Source: an uncultured Pelosinus sp.
Lineage (GTDB): Bacteria > Bacillota > Negativicutes > Sporomusales > Acetonemataceae
DNA length: 21,714 bases
Assembly (NCBI GenBank): GCA_900542835.1
Contig: UQPB01000052.1
Location: forward strand, 1-21,714
Reading direction: 5' to 3'
A model generated the notes under the pieces. It was given only the letters and a program-made list of their open reading frames with translations, was not told the DNA's origin and did no database searches. Below, piece after piece: positions 7,256 through 14,440 of the stretch. Every line of letters starts with the position of its first letter. The first letter of the stretch is position 1. The translations under genes and the position numbers were made by a program.

Positions 7256-7437
7256 AGAGAAGCCCATCCGCGTGTCCCCCGCAAGGGAGATGCCGCCAAC
7301 ACTAAGGCGTTAAAGTACCAAGCTCTGCGCAATGGCCTTGTGATCCGCTGGCGCGCGTACCCTTGTACCCGCGCGCGGCCGGGCTCCCCAGAACGCTCGG
7401 GCTTTCTGAACGGCCTGATAATAAAAGCTAACCTGAA
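7256..7437 (-). repeat. Non-coding element; copy 1 of a dispersed repeat
   Basis: No gene is supported here. On the - strand the end of this stretch (7391-7437) matches the right edge of the window: 18 bases are identical (7399-7416 against 21681-21698). Including the flanks, about 26 of 27 positions agree, and a second TTCAGGTT block is also shared. The stretch also contains a GC-rich hairpin with a two-base bulge at 7351-7376. It may be an intergenic repeat family or an RNA element. How far copy 1 extends toward 7256 cannot be fixed from one partial partner. Confidence 0.55.
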
Positions 7438-7511
7438 GCCGGATGCCGACGCCATGGCCGGCTGATTTCCGCTCCAGGGAAGCACAGGCTATGGCGATTG
7501 TATATGTGGGC

Positions 7512-7540
7512 TTGTTACAGGATTGGCGGTATACTATAAT
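7512..7540 (+). promoter_or_regulatory. Promoter of the rRNA/tRNA methyltransferase gene
   Basis: TTGTTA (7512-7517), 17 bases, then a perfect TATAAT (7535-7540). It lies 56 bases before the start codon. Confidence 0.72.
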
Positions 7541-7596
7541 GATGTTTATACAGTCTGGAAACCTGGCAGCCCCGCTGCCGGTCTTGGAGGAGAAAG

Positions 7597-8397
7597 ATGG
7601 CGGAAACAATTAGAAGCCCGCAGAACCCGGCGGTTAAGCTGGCGGTGGCGTTAAAGCAGAAAAAGCGTCGTGACGAGCTGGGGTTATTTATGGTTGAGGG
7701 TGTCAGGCTTTGTGAAGAATTGCTGGCGTCAGGCTGGGATCTTGAACTGGGGCTTTATACAGAGTCTGCCGCCGCTCAGCCGCGGGCGGCGGCGACAATT
7801 GCGGCTGCCGCCCGTCGCTGCCGGATGCTGCCGGTTTCCGATGCGGTTCTGGCAAAAGCGGCTGAGACGGAGAATCCACAAGGGGTTCTGCTGATAGCCC
7901 GGCAAGCCGCCGGTGGTTTAAGCCGGCTGCTGGAAACGGCAGGCGGCCTGATCGTCATTATTGACGGCGTTCAGGATCCGGGAAATATGGGAACGCTTTT
8001 GCGTACGGCAGATGCAGCGGGGGCGGATGGCGTCATTGTTCTTGCCGGGGCGGCGGATCCTTTTTGCGGTAAAGCGCTTCGCGCTAGCATGGGGTCGGTT
8101 TTCCATCTGCCGCTGGTAACTTCTGTAGGGACTGACGAATGTATCGCCGGATTGCGACAGCGGCGAATTCGCCTGGCGGCAACGGCGCTGGAGGGAGCGG
8201 TATGCTATCTGGAGGCTGATTTAACCGGTCCGCTGGCAGTCGCATTCGGCAATGAGGGAAACGGTGTCAGCCAGGCACTTTTAGCGCAAGCCGAGCTGAA
8301 AATTTGCATTCCAATTTATGGGCAGGCGGAGTCACTGAATGTGGCAGCCGCAGCCGCCGTTATTTTGTATGAGGCGGTCAGGCGGCGCCAGGCCTGA
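7597..8397 (+). CDS. TrmH/SpoU family RNA 2'-O-methyltransferase
   Basis: A 266-residue SPOUT-class enzyme that moves a methyl group from S-adenosylmethionine to a ribose 2'-OH in rRNA or tRNA. The N-terminal 'IRSPQNPAVKLAVALKQKKRRDELGLFMVEGVRLCEE' is the substrate-binding domain. The catalytic domain has motif 1 'DPGNMGTLLRTADAAG', motif 2 'AFGNEGNGVS' and the trefoil-knot motif 3 'IPIYGQAESLNVAAAAAVILYE'. It resembles Bacillus YsgA, which also lies just upstream of pheST. The exact nucleotide target is not known from the sequence. The ATG follows CTTGGAGGAGAAAG. A promoter for the next unit lies just after its stop codon. Confidence 0.93.
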   Translation: MAETIRSPQNPAVKLAVALKQKKRRDELGLFMVEGVRLCEELLASGWDLELGLYTESAAAQPRAAATIAAAARRCRMLPVSDAVLAKAAETENPQGVLLIARQAAGGLSRLLETAGGLIVIIDGVQDPGNMGTLLRTADAAGADGVIVLAGAADPFCGKALRASMGSVFHLPLVTSVGTDECIAGLRQRRIRLAATALEGAVCYLEADLTGPLAVAFGNEGNGVSQALLAQAELKICIPIYGQAESLNVAAAAAVILYEAVRRRQA

Positions 8398-8403
8398 GCA
8401 TTC

Positions 8404-8432
8404 TTGTAATTTAGCCGGCGGTATGCTATACT
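8404..8432 (+). promoter_or_regulatory. Promoter of the yqzL-like / pheST unit
   Basis: TTGTAA (8404-8409), a 17-base spacer and TATACT (8427-8432). Transcription would start near 8439, about 40 bases before the small gene. No other promoter was seen before the pheS T-box. Confidence 0.75.
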
Positions 8433-8479
8433 AACACTGACAATGAAATGCAGACTTGTGAGCAGAGGAGTGGTCTCAC

Positions 8480-8569
8480 GTGCTTACTGCCGATTTCGTT
8501 TGGAGGTTGTTTGAAGCAACAGGATCTGTTGCGCTGTATTTATTATATCGTCGAATGACGACGCAATAA
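8480..8569 (+). CDS. YqzL-like small protein
   Basis: A 29-residue gene starting with GTG at 8480, nine bases after AGAGGAG. The product reads 'LTADFVWRLFEATGSVALYL' then 'LYRRMTTQ'. This is the pattern of YqzL-like proteins (aromatic-rich start, 'W+LFExTGSvxxYLLY'), small proteins of unknown function common in Firmicutes. In Bacillus yqzL lies near recO and era; here it shares a promoter with pheST, directly upstream of the T-box. Length, ribosome site and pattern agree. No membrane span is obvious, though the end is amphipathic. It may mainly be translated from readthrough-independent RNA, since it precedes the T-box terminator. Confidence 0.78.
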   Translation: MLTADFVWRLFEATGSVALYLLYRRMTTQ

Positions 8570-8571
8570 GA

Positions 8572-8816
8572 AGTGAGCGATGAGGGAGAGAGTAAGTCAA
8601 CCGCTGCTTGACAGGGAAGAACCGTCGTGGACTGGAAGCGGTTCTATGACAGATTGACTGAAGTTCACTCTGGAGCGGCCAGGCTGAAGCAGATGTGTAG
8701 GTTTGGCGCAATCCCGGCGTTATCGGGACAGAGGCGATCAGCGCTGGCTGGCGCAAAATGGGTGGTACCGCGGGAGTTGGACTTTCGCCCCTAAGGGGGT
8801 TGAAAGTCTTTTTTGT
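8572..8816 (+). promoter_or_regulatory. Phenylalanine T-box riboswitch leader of pheST
   Basis: Stem I has the AGTA ... GAA internal-loop signature: GAG-AGTA-AGTCAA on the 5' side and TTGACT-GAAG-TTC-A-CTC on the 3' side, with TTC (8664-8666, Phe) as the specifier codon. The T-box sequence TGGGTGGTACCGCGGG is at 8759-8774. Its TGGT would pair with the ACCA end of tRNA-Phe. The terminator (8780-8808, GACTTTC ... GAAAGTC with an inner CCCC/GGGG) ends in six T. Low charging of tRNA-Phe should allow readthrough into pheS. The leader lies inside a transcript whose first gene is the YqzL-like one. Confidence 0.94.
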
Positions 8817-8849
8817 TTGAAAAATGATGAATAAAGGTGGAGGTATAGC

Positions 8850-9872
8850 ATGAGACAACAATTGGCGGCAATACGCGAAGCGGCACTGGCGGAATTCGCG
8901 CAGACGGATAGTTTGGACAGCCTGAACGAATTCCGGGTCAAATATTTGGGCAAAAAAGGCAGCCTGACGGCGGTGCTGCGGGGAATGGGCTCCTTAAGCG
9001 CTGAAGAGCGGCCGCAAATCGGACAACTGGTTAATGACATCCGGGCTGAACTGGAGGCCTTAATCGGTAGTCGGACGGCAGCGCTGAAAGCTGCGGCGCT
9101 TGACGCCCGGCTGGCTTCTGAGCGGATTGATGTCACCCTGCCAGGGCGGCGACGCCGGATCGGCCATACCCATCCACTGACGCTGACATTAAACCGGATC
9201 AAATCAATCTTTATGCGCATGGGCTTTGAAATTGCCGACGGCCCGGAAGTCGAAAGCGATTATTATAGCTTTGAGGCGCTTAATTTGCCGAAAGATCACC
9301 CGGCGCGAGACATGCAGGATACCTTTTATATTACAGAAGACCTTTTGCTGCGGCCGCATACTTCGCCGGTTCAGGTGAGGACGATGCAGGCGGCGGAGCC
9401 GAATCAGCCTGTGCGGGTTATTGCTCCCGGTAAAGTTTATCGCCGTGATTACGACGCTACTCATTCCCCCATGTTTCACCAGGTCGAGGGTCTGGTTGTC
9501 GACAAGGGAATCCGGTTTTCCGATCTCAAGGGGACCTTGCAGCTGTTTGCGCGTGAAATATTTGGATCTGATGTCAATATCCGGCTGCGCCCCAGCTTTT
9601 TTCCATTTACTGAGCCGAGCGCCGAAGTCGACGTCTCTTGTGTGATCTGCCGCGGCAAAGGCTGCCGTGTCTGTAAGGGAACGGGCTGGCTGGAGATATT
9701 AGGATCGGGCATGGTGCATCCGCGCGTGCTGGAAATGAGCGGCTTTGACCCGGAGCGGGTAAGTGGATTTGCGTTTGGTATGGGGGTTGAGCGGATCGCC
9801 ATGCTGGTATACGGAATTGACGATCTGCGTCTGTTTTTTGATAATGACAGCCGGTTCCTGCGGCAATTTTAG
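8850..9872 (+). CDS. pheS: Phenylalanine--tRNA ligase alpha subunit
   Basis: A 340-residue alpha subunit, the normal bacterial length. It forms an alpha2-beta2 enzyme with PheT that charges tRNA-Phe. The N-terminal coiled-coil arm that holds tRNA ('LNEFRVKYLGKKGSLT') is followed by the class II core: 'HPLTLTLNRIKSIFMRMGFE', motif 2 'GKVYRRDYDATHSPMFHQVEG' and motif 3 'GFAFGMGVERIAML'. The 'CVICRGKGCRVCKGTGW' cysteine cluster near 258-274 is typical of the family. The ATG follows AAAGGTGGAGGTATAGC. pheT starts 12 bases later. Confidence 0.98.
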   Translation: MRQQLAAIREAALAEFAQTDSLDSLNEFRVKYLGKKGSLTAVLRGMGSLSAEERPQIGQLVNDIRAELEALIGSRTAALKAAALDARLASERIDVTLPGRRRRIGHTHPLTLTLNRIKSIFMRMGFEIADGPEVESDYYSFEALNLPKDHPARDMQDTFYITEDLLLRPHTSPVQVRTMQAAEPNQPVRVIAPGKVYRRDYDATHSPMFHQVEGLVVDKGIRFSDLKGTLQLFAREIFGSDVNIRLRPSFFPFTEPSAEVDVSCVICRGKGCRVCKGTGWLEILGSGMVHPRVLEMSGFDPERVSGFAFGMGVERIAMLVYGIDDLRLFFDNDSRFLRQF

Positions 9873-9884
9873 GGGGGGATAAAA

Positions 9885-12314
9885 ATGAAAGCATCATATA
9901 ATTGGTTGAAAGAGTATGTTGATTTTGAGCTTTCGCCGGAGATGCTGGCTGACCGGCTAACAATGGCCGGTGTTCCGGTGGAGACGATAAGTGATTTGGG
10001 AGCCCAGCTTGATCAGGTGGTCACTGGCAAGCTGCTGTCGGTAGTTGTACACCCCAACGCCGATAAGCTGTTTGTCTGCAAAGTGGATGTCGGTGCTGTA
10101 CCGGTAACGATCGTGACCGGTGCAACCAACGTCGAAACCGGTCAAATTGTTCCGGTCGCTCTGCCCGGAGCCAAGCTGCCGGGCGGCAAAGAAATTCAGG
10201 AGGCGCCCTTGCGCGGGATTTTGTCGCACGGCATGTTGTGTTCGGCCGCGGAACTGGGGATCGATGCCAAGCTGCTTTCCGCTGAAGCGCGTGAGGGCAT
10301 TTTTATCCTGCCGCCGGATACTTCTGTCGGTCAGGATATCCGTCAGGTTCTAGGACTGGATGATTTTGTCCTCGAATTTGAACTGACGGCAAACCGGGCT
10401 GACTGCTTCTGCATGCTGGGATTGGCGCGGGAGATTGCTGTACTTACCGCGGCTGGGTTGAAAAAACCAATGTTGAATTTGCGTGAGACAGGCAGTGAGC
10501 GGACCACCGAGCTCATTTCAATATCAATTGCGGAGCCTGAACTGTGTTCCCGCTTTACCGGCAGAGTGCTGCAGAATGTCCGGGTTTTCCCCTCGCCCGC
10601 CTGGATGCAGCAGCGATTGCGTGCCGCCGGCATGCGGCCAATTAACAATGTGGTTGATGTAACCAATTATGTTATGCTGGAATTGGGGCAGCCGATGCAT
10701 GCCTATGACTATGATTTACTTGCTAAGCGCAGTCTGGTGGTCCGGCGGGCGCAGCCTGGCGAAAAGCTGACGACGCTGGATGGCGTTAAACGGGATTTGA
10801 CCCCGGAGATGCTGGTGATCGCCGATGCGGTACAGGCTGTTGGCATTGCCGGCGTAATGGGTGGACTGGTTACCGAGGTCACCTCATCTACTCATACGGT
10901 ACTCCTGGAGGCGGCCGCTTTTCATGCTGCCAGTATTCGGCGCACTGCCCGCGCCCTGGGCTTGCGCTCAGAGGCATCCGGACGGTTCGAACGCGGTGTC
11001 GATGTCGCCAATGTCGTACAGGCGCTTGATCGTGCTGCCAAGCTGTTGGAGGATATGGGGGCTTGCACGGTTTGCCCGACAGTCGCTGATGTCTATCCGC
11101 GGATGGCGTTTCCGCGGCAGCTGGAGTTTTCCCCGCAATGGATTAATTCCTACTTAGGAACTGAAATTGCCAGGGATCGAATGGTTGATATTCTTGACCG
11201 CCTGGAGTTTCAGACGGAAGACTGCGGCGACAGCGTGCGGGTAACGGTTCCCTCCTGGCGTGCCGATGTTGCCCGGCCGGCTGATATCAGCGAAGAAATT
11301 GCCCGGATTGTCGGCTTTGACGCGATTAAAGCAACCACTCCGTTTGGCATGATGGAGCAGGGCCGCCAAAGCTACCGGCAGACTATTCGCGACCGGGTGC
11401 AGGAATTAATGGCGGCGATGGGTTTTGACGAAATGATCTCTCTCAGCTTTATGCATCCGGCGACACTGGACAAGTTGAATGTGGCTGCCGACAGTGAGCT
11501 GCGCCGGGCGATTCCGGTACTCAATCCGATTACCGATGAATTTCCGGTGCTGCGGACAACCCTGCTAGGAGGATTGCTGCAGGCCGTAGCCTTGAATCTG
11601 TCGCGCAAAAATGAGAATTTGCAGCTCTATGAGCTGGGGGCAGTATACCTGCCGTCAGAGCTGCCTTTGACCGAATTGCCGCAGGAGCCGCTGCAGCTTG
11701 CTGCCGTGATGCTGGGCCGCAGGGAAAACGAAGGCTGGTGCCAGCTGGCAGAGCCAGTCGACTTCTTTGATGCCAAAGGCGCGGTGGAGCAGCTTTTATT
11801 TAGTCTGGGAATTGCCTGCGGCGTCGCCGGCGGGGAGCATTATGCCATGCATCCCGGTAAAACCGCGATTTTTTCCTGCAACGGGCAAGTGGTGGCGACC
11901 GTCGGGGAACTGCATCCGCAGGTGCTTGAGGCCTATGGATTCAATCGCAAGCTGTATGTCCTTGAACTCGATATGGAAGCCGTGGCGGCGAACGCTTCGC
12001 TAATTGGCTCCTACCGTTCTCTGCCGAGATTTCCCGCAATCAGTCGCGACCTTGCTGTCGTGCTTGATGCCGGGATTGGCGCTGAGCGTGTGGAAACGGA
12101 GATCCTGGCGAGCGGCGGACCATTGCTGCAGGAAGTACGGCTGTTTGATGTGTATACCGGCGAACAGGTGCCTGCCGGCATGCGCAGCCTTGCCTTTACC
12201 CTGACCTTCCGGGCTGCCGACCGGACGCTGACCGACGAGGAAGTAGAAGGCTATAACAAGACGATTGTCGACAGACTGGCAAGCGAATTGTCGGCAAAAT
12301 TACGGCTGGTGTAG
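9885..12314 (+). CDS. pheT: Phenylalanine--tRNA ligase beta subunit
   Basis: An 809-residue beta subunit, full length. Order of domains: short N-terminal 'SYNWLKEYVDFELSPEMLADRLTMAG', the EMAP-II-like RNA-binding domain ('VVHPNADKLFVCKVDVG'), the B3/B4 editing domain that hydrolyses Tyr-tRNA-Phe ('MRPINNVVDVTNYVMLELGQPMHAYDYD'), the B5 domain ('ISEEIARIVGFDAI'), the inactive synthetase-like core ('FPVLRTTLLGGLLQAVALNLSRK') and the C-terminal anticodon-binding domain ('RFPAISRDLAVVLD ... LTFTLTFRAADRTLTDEEV'). The ATG follows AGGGGGGGATAAAA. Transcribed with pheS under the same T-box. Confidence 0.98.
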   Translation: MKASYNWLKEYVDFELSPEMLADRLTMAGVPVETISDLGAQLDQVVTGKLLSVVVHPNADKLFVCKVDVGAVPVTIVTGATNVETGQIVPVALPGAKLPGGKEIQEAPLRGILSHGMLCSAAELGIDAKLLSAEAREGIFILPPDTSVGQDIRQVLGLDDFVLEFELTANRADCFCMLGLAREIAVLTAAGLKKPMLNLRETGSERTTELISISIAEPELCSRFTGRVLQNVRVFPSPAWMQQRLRAAGMRPINNVVDVTNYVMLELGQPMHAYDYDLLAKRSLVVRRAQPGEKLTTLDGVKRDLTPEMLVIADAVQAVGIAGVMGGLVTEVTSSTHTVLLEAAAFHAASIRRTARALGLRSEASGRFERGVDVANVVQALDRAAKLLEDMGACTVCPTVADVYPRMAFPRQLEFSPQWINSYLGTEIARDRMVDILDRLEFQTEDCGDSVRVTVPSWRADVARPADISEEIARIVGFDAIKATTPFGMMEQGRQSYRQTIRDRVQELMAAMGFDEMISLSFMHPATLDKLNVAADSELRRAIPVLNPITDEFPVLRTTLLGGLLQAVALNLSRKNENLQLYELGAVYLPSELPLTELPQEPLQLAAVMLGRRENEGWCQLAEPVDFFDAKGAVEQLLFSLGIACGVAGGEHYAMHPGKTAIFSCNGQVVATVGELHPQVLEAYGFNRKLYVLELDMEAVAANASLIGSYRSLPRFPAISRDLAVVLDAGIGAERVETEILASGGPLLQEVRLFDVYTGEQVPAGMRSLAFTLTFRAADRTLTDEEVEGYNKTIVDRLASELSAKLRLV

Positions 12315-12386
12315 TTCGACTGCGCGGCAGGATTTCGACAAACCTGCATGGAAATAGTATGTCTATAAGAGTGCGCGGGGGATTAG

Positions 12387-12647
12387 ATGATGGATGAGCG
12401 GCAGACGCGGGTAACGGTGGAGTTTCTCGGCGAGCAATATCCGGTTAGAGGGGATGCGGACGCTGAGCGCATCATGCGGGTTGCCGGCTGGCTGAATGAG
12501 CGAATGAAAAAAACAGCGCAGTCGAATTCCCGCCTGTCCTCGCGCCAAGTGGCTATTATAACCGCGATGAATCTGGCCGATGACTACCTCAAACTGGAGG
12601 CGGATTATCATAAGCTGCTGGAGATGGTAAAGCTTCATACCCGTTAA
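12387..12647 (+). CDS. zapA: Cell division protein ZapA
   Basis: An 86-residue ZapA-type protein. Members bind FtsZ filaments at mid-cell and bundle them. The N-terminal globular part 'RVTVEFLGEQYPVRGDADAERIMRVAGWLNERM' is followed by a long helix with 'SSRQVAIITAMNLADDYLKLEADYHKLLEMV' that forms the coiled-coil dimer. zapA after pheT is a common order in Firmicutes. The start could be 12387 or the next ATG (12390); the purine-rich GCGCGGGGGA lies ahead of both. No clear terminator separates it from pheT. Confidence 0.93.
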   Translation: MMDERQTRVTVEFLGEQYPVRGDADAERIMRVAGWLNERMKKTAQSNSRLSSRQVAIITAMNLADDYLKLEADYHKLLEMVKLHTR

Positions 12648-12712
12648 ACAGCCTGTGTAGCCGGGCTTTTGCCGGTAAGCCGCGGAATAGCGTTTCCGTT
12701 GCCGGTCAATAC

Positions 12713-12773
12713 TAGTACTGCGTCAACGTTAATCCTGTCAGAAGTGAGGCTGGGGGTTAGCGTTGACGTACTA
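12713..12773. repeat. Inverted repeat in front of the DUF421 gene
   Basis: The left arm TAGTAC-tgc-GTCAACG-t-TAA (12713-12732) and the right arm TTAGCGTTGACGTACTA (12757-12773) are complementary apart from a three-base bulge and one shift. The arms are about 43 bases apart centre to centre. There is no T run, so it does not look like a terminator. It could be an operator or an RNA hairpin. Confidence 0.6.
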
Positions 12774-12790
12774 CTGGCCATACCTATGGT
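12763..12790 (+). promoter_or_regulatory. Possible promoter of the DUF421 gene
   Basis: TTGACG (12763-12768), a 16-base spacer and TATGGT (12785-12790). The -35 box lies within the right arm of the inverted repeat. The -10 match is four of six. Confidence 0.45.
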
Positions 12791-12812
12791 ACGGCATCGG
12801 GAGGCACAGACG

Positions 12813-13478
12813 GTGTTTGAGTATGGCAATGCGGGACTGGTCCTGCTGCGGCTGGTTATGATTCTTGCGGCGGCGCTGATTGTTGTCCGGATGATGGGAA
12901 ATCGGACTGTCGGCCAGTTGTCGCCGTTTGATTTTGTTCTGATGGTGGGTATTGGCGATATTGTTGTAACCGTGGCGCTGGAAACGGATAAAAGCCTGCT
13001 GCCCGGGCTTGAGGCCCTGCTTGGATTGTTGTTGCTGCAGCAGCTGTTAGGCTGGCTTGCCTTAAAAAGCACGACCTTGCGCAAATGGGTGGAAGGTGTT
13101 CCCATCGAATTAATTGAAGATGGGCGAATTTTAGCCGATAATTTTACCAGAACTCATTTGAATTATGATGATTTGCGCCAGGAATTGCACAAGCAAGGCA
13201 TGGATTTGTCAAATCTAAAGGATATTAAGCTAGCCAGACTGGAGAGCTGCGGCGAGCTTACCATCATTAGGACGCGGGAAACAGAGCCGTTGACCAGAGG
13301 TGATTTTGAAGCCTATTGGAATTCGATTGCGGAAAACCCTCTTAGTCCCCAGGGACAGAGGTGGGTCCGAATTGAACAGGCGCTTGAGGATATCCGGTAT
13401 ATTGCTGACGCGTTACAAAGGCAATCGGCGGTTGCTCGCAACGAAGCGGCAGCGCCGCCTGCGGATGAGCGGAAATAA
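12813..13478 (+). CDS. DUF421 (YetF-type) membrane protein
   Basis: A 221-residue membrane protein of the YetF/DUF421 family, whose molecular role is not settled; some relatives occur in spore membranes. Three predicted spans lie in the first 95 residues ('AGLVLLRLVMILAAALIVV', 'FDFVLMVGIGDIVVTVAL', 'EALLGLLLLQQLLGWLAL'). The family signature 'RMMGNRTVGQLSPFDFV' is between the first two. The cytoplasmic YetF domain follows ('GVPIELIEDGRILADNFTRTHLNYDDLRQELHKQG'). The GTG at 12813 sits eight bases after GGGAGG. The open frame reaches back to 12669, but that part would cross the inverted repeat and does not resemble the family. The C-terminal 40 residues are an Ala/charge-rich tail. Confidence 0.87.
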   Translation: MFEYGNAGLVLLRLVMILAAALIVVRMMGNRTVGQLSPFDFVLMVGIGDIVVTVALETDKSLLPGLEALLGLLLLQQLLGWLALKSTTLRKWVEGVPIELIEDGRILADNFTRTHLNYDDLRQELHKQGMDLSNLKDIKLARLESCGELTIIRTRETEPLTRGDFEAYWNSIAENPLSPQGQRWVRIEQALEDIRYIADALQRQSAVARNEAAAPPADERK

Positions 13479-13480
13479 GC

Positions 13481-13506
13481 CGGCAGCAGGGAGTGCCCTG
13501 CTGCCG
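13481..13506 (+). terminator. GC-rich hairpin between DUF421 gene and metalloenzyme gene
   Basis: A perfect 11-bp stem (CGGCAGCAGGG / CCCTGCTGCCG, loop AGTG) right after the DUF421 stop codon. Only three T follow, so it may weaken readthrough or protect the 3' end instead of ending transcription fully. Confidence 0.5.
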
Positions 13507-13531
13507 CTGGTTTCAAAGAAAGTGTGTGATT

Positions 13532-14440
13532 ATGCGGGTACTATTGATTTTTATCGACGGCTTTGGCATAGGTGCCTGCGATCCGGCGATAAATCCTATG
13601 GTGCGTTTTCCGGGACGGTTTTTTCCGGCTCTGCTGGGAGTTCCGCTCAGCCGCGCGGCAGCAAAATTGCGGCGTGACCGGCTGTATTTCAGCGCGATTG
13701 ACGCTGTTTTAGGGGTTGACGGATTGCCGCAGAGCGCTACCGGGCAAACCAGTCTGTTTACCGGTGTTAATGCGCCGCAGCGGCTGGGACGGCATATTCA
13801 GGCTTTTCCCGGGCCGCAGCTTAAGGCGATTATTGAGGCTGAAGGCCTGATGCGGCTGCTGAAAGCGGAAGGATACGACATTACTTCCGCCAATATGTAT
13901 ACGCCGGATTACATGGCGTTAGTCGCGGCCCGCAAGCGCCGGCATTCAGCGACCACGCTGCTGCTGCTGGCCGCTGGCTGCCGCTTGCGGGATTTAGACG
14001 ACCTGCTTGCAGGCAGAGCGGTTTATCAGGATATTACCAATCATAGCTTGACAGAGGTCGGCATTGCTGCGCCGGTTGTCAGTGCGGCTGAAGCCGGACG
14101 GCGCTTAGCGGCAATTGCCGGTGGGCATCATTTTACGTTGTTTGAATATTTTCAGACAGATCGCTGGGGGCATAAGCGGGATTGGGAACAAGCGCAAGCA
14201 GTGCTCGAAACGCTGGATGCGTTTCTCTGCTCGGTCTATCAAGCGGCGGCTGATGATTTATTGGTGATTCTTACTAGTGATCATGGCAATTTTGAAGATT
14301 TCAGCGTGAAGACACACACGCTGAATCCGGTCCCCTGCCTGATTTTTGGCCCACAGGCCGCTGCTGTTGGGGATGCGGTGACTGATCTGACTGATTTTGC
14401 GCCAGCGATACTGGCTTATATTCGGGGAGGAGGCGCTTGA
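13532..14440 (+). CDS. Alkaline-phosphatase-superfamily metalloenzyme (phosphopentomutase/iPGM-like)
   Basis: A 302-residue protein of the alkaline phosphatase superfamily, related to the metal-binding half of phosphopentomutase and cofactor-independent phosphoglycerate mutase. Metal-site residues can be seen: Asp9 in 'LIFIDGFGIG', the nucleophile region 'QSATGQTSLFTG' (Thr70/Thr73), Asp210 and His214 in 'FQTDRWGH', Asp250-His251 in 'TSDHGNFED' and His262 in 'THTLNPVP'. At about 300 residues it is shorter than either mutase and has no room for the iPGM phosphotransfer domain, so its substrate is unknown. The ATG at 13532 is chosen because it opens with the family start 'MRVLLIFIDG' and the longer frame runs into the hairpin at 13481-13506. 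The ribosome site is weak. Its stop overlaps the start of the next gene (TGATG). Confidence 0.85.
   Translation: MRVLLIFIDGFGIGACDPAINPMVRFPGRFFPALLGVPLSRAAAKLRRDRLYFSAIDAVLGVDGLPQSATGQTSLFTGVNAPQRLGRHIQAFPGPQLKAIIEAEGLMRLLKAEGYDITSANMYTPDYMALVAARKRRHSATTLLLLAAGCRLRDLDDLLAGRAVYQDITNHSLTEVGIAAPVVSAAEAGRRLAAIAGGHHFTLFEYFQTDRWGHKRDWEQAQAVLETLDAFLCSVYQAAADDLLVILTSDHGNFEDFSVKTHTLNPVPCLIFGPQAAAVGDAVTDLTDFAPAILAYIRGGGA

Noticed and set aside
8443..8514. 23-codon ATG frame overlapping the YqzL-like gene
   Set aside because: It would start only a few bases from the transcript start with no ribosome site, and the peptide matches no pattern, unlike the overlapping GTG frame at 8480.
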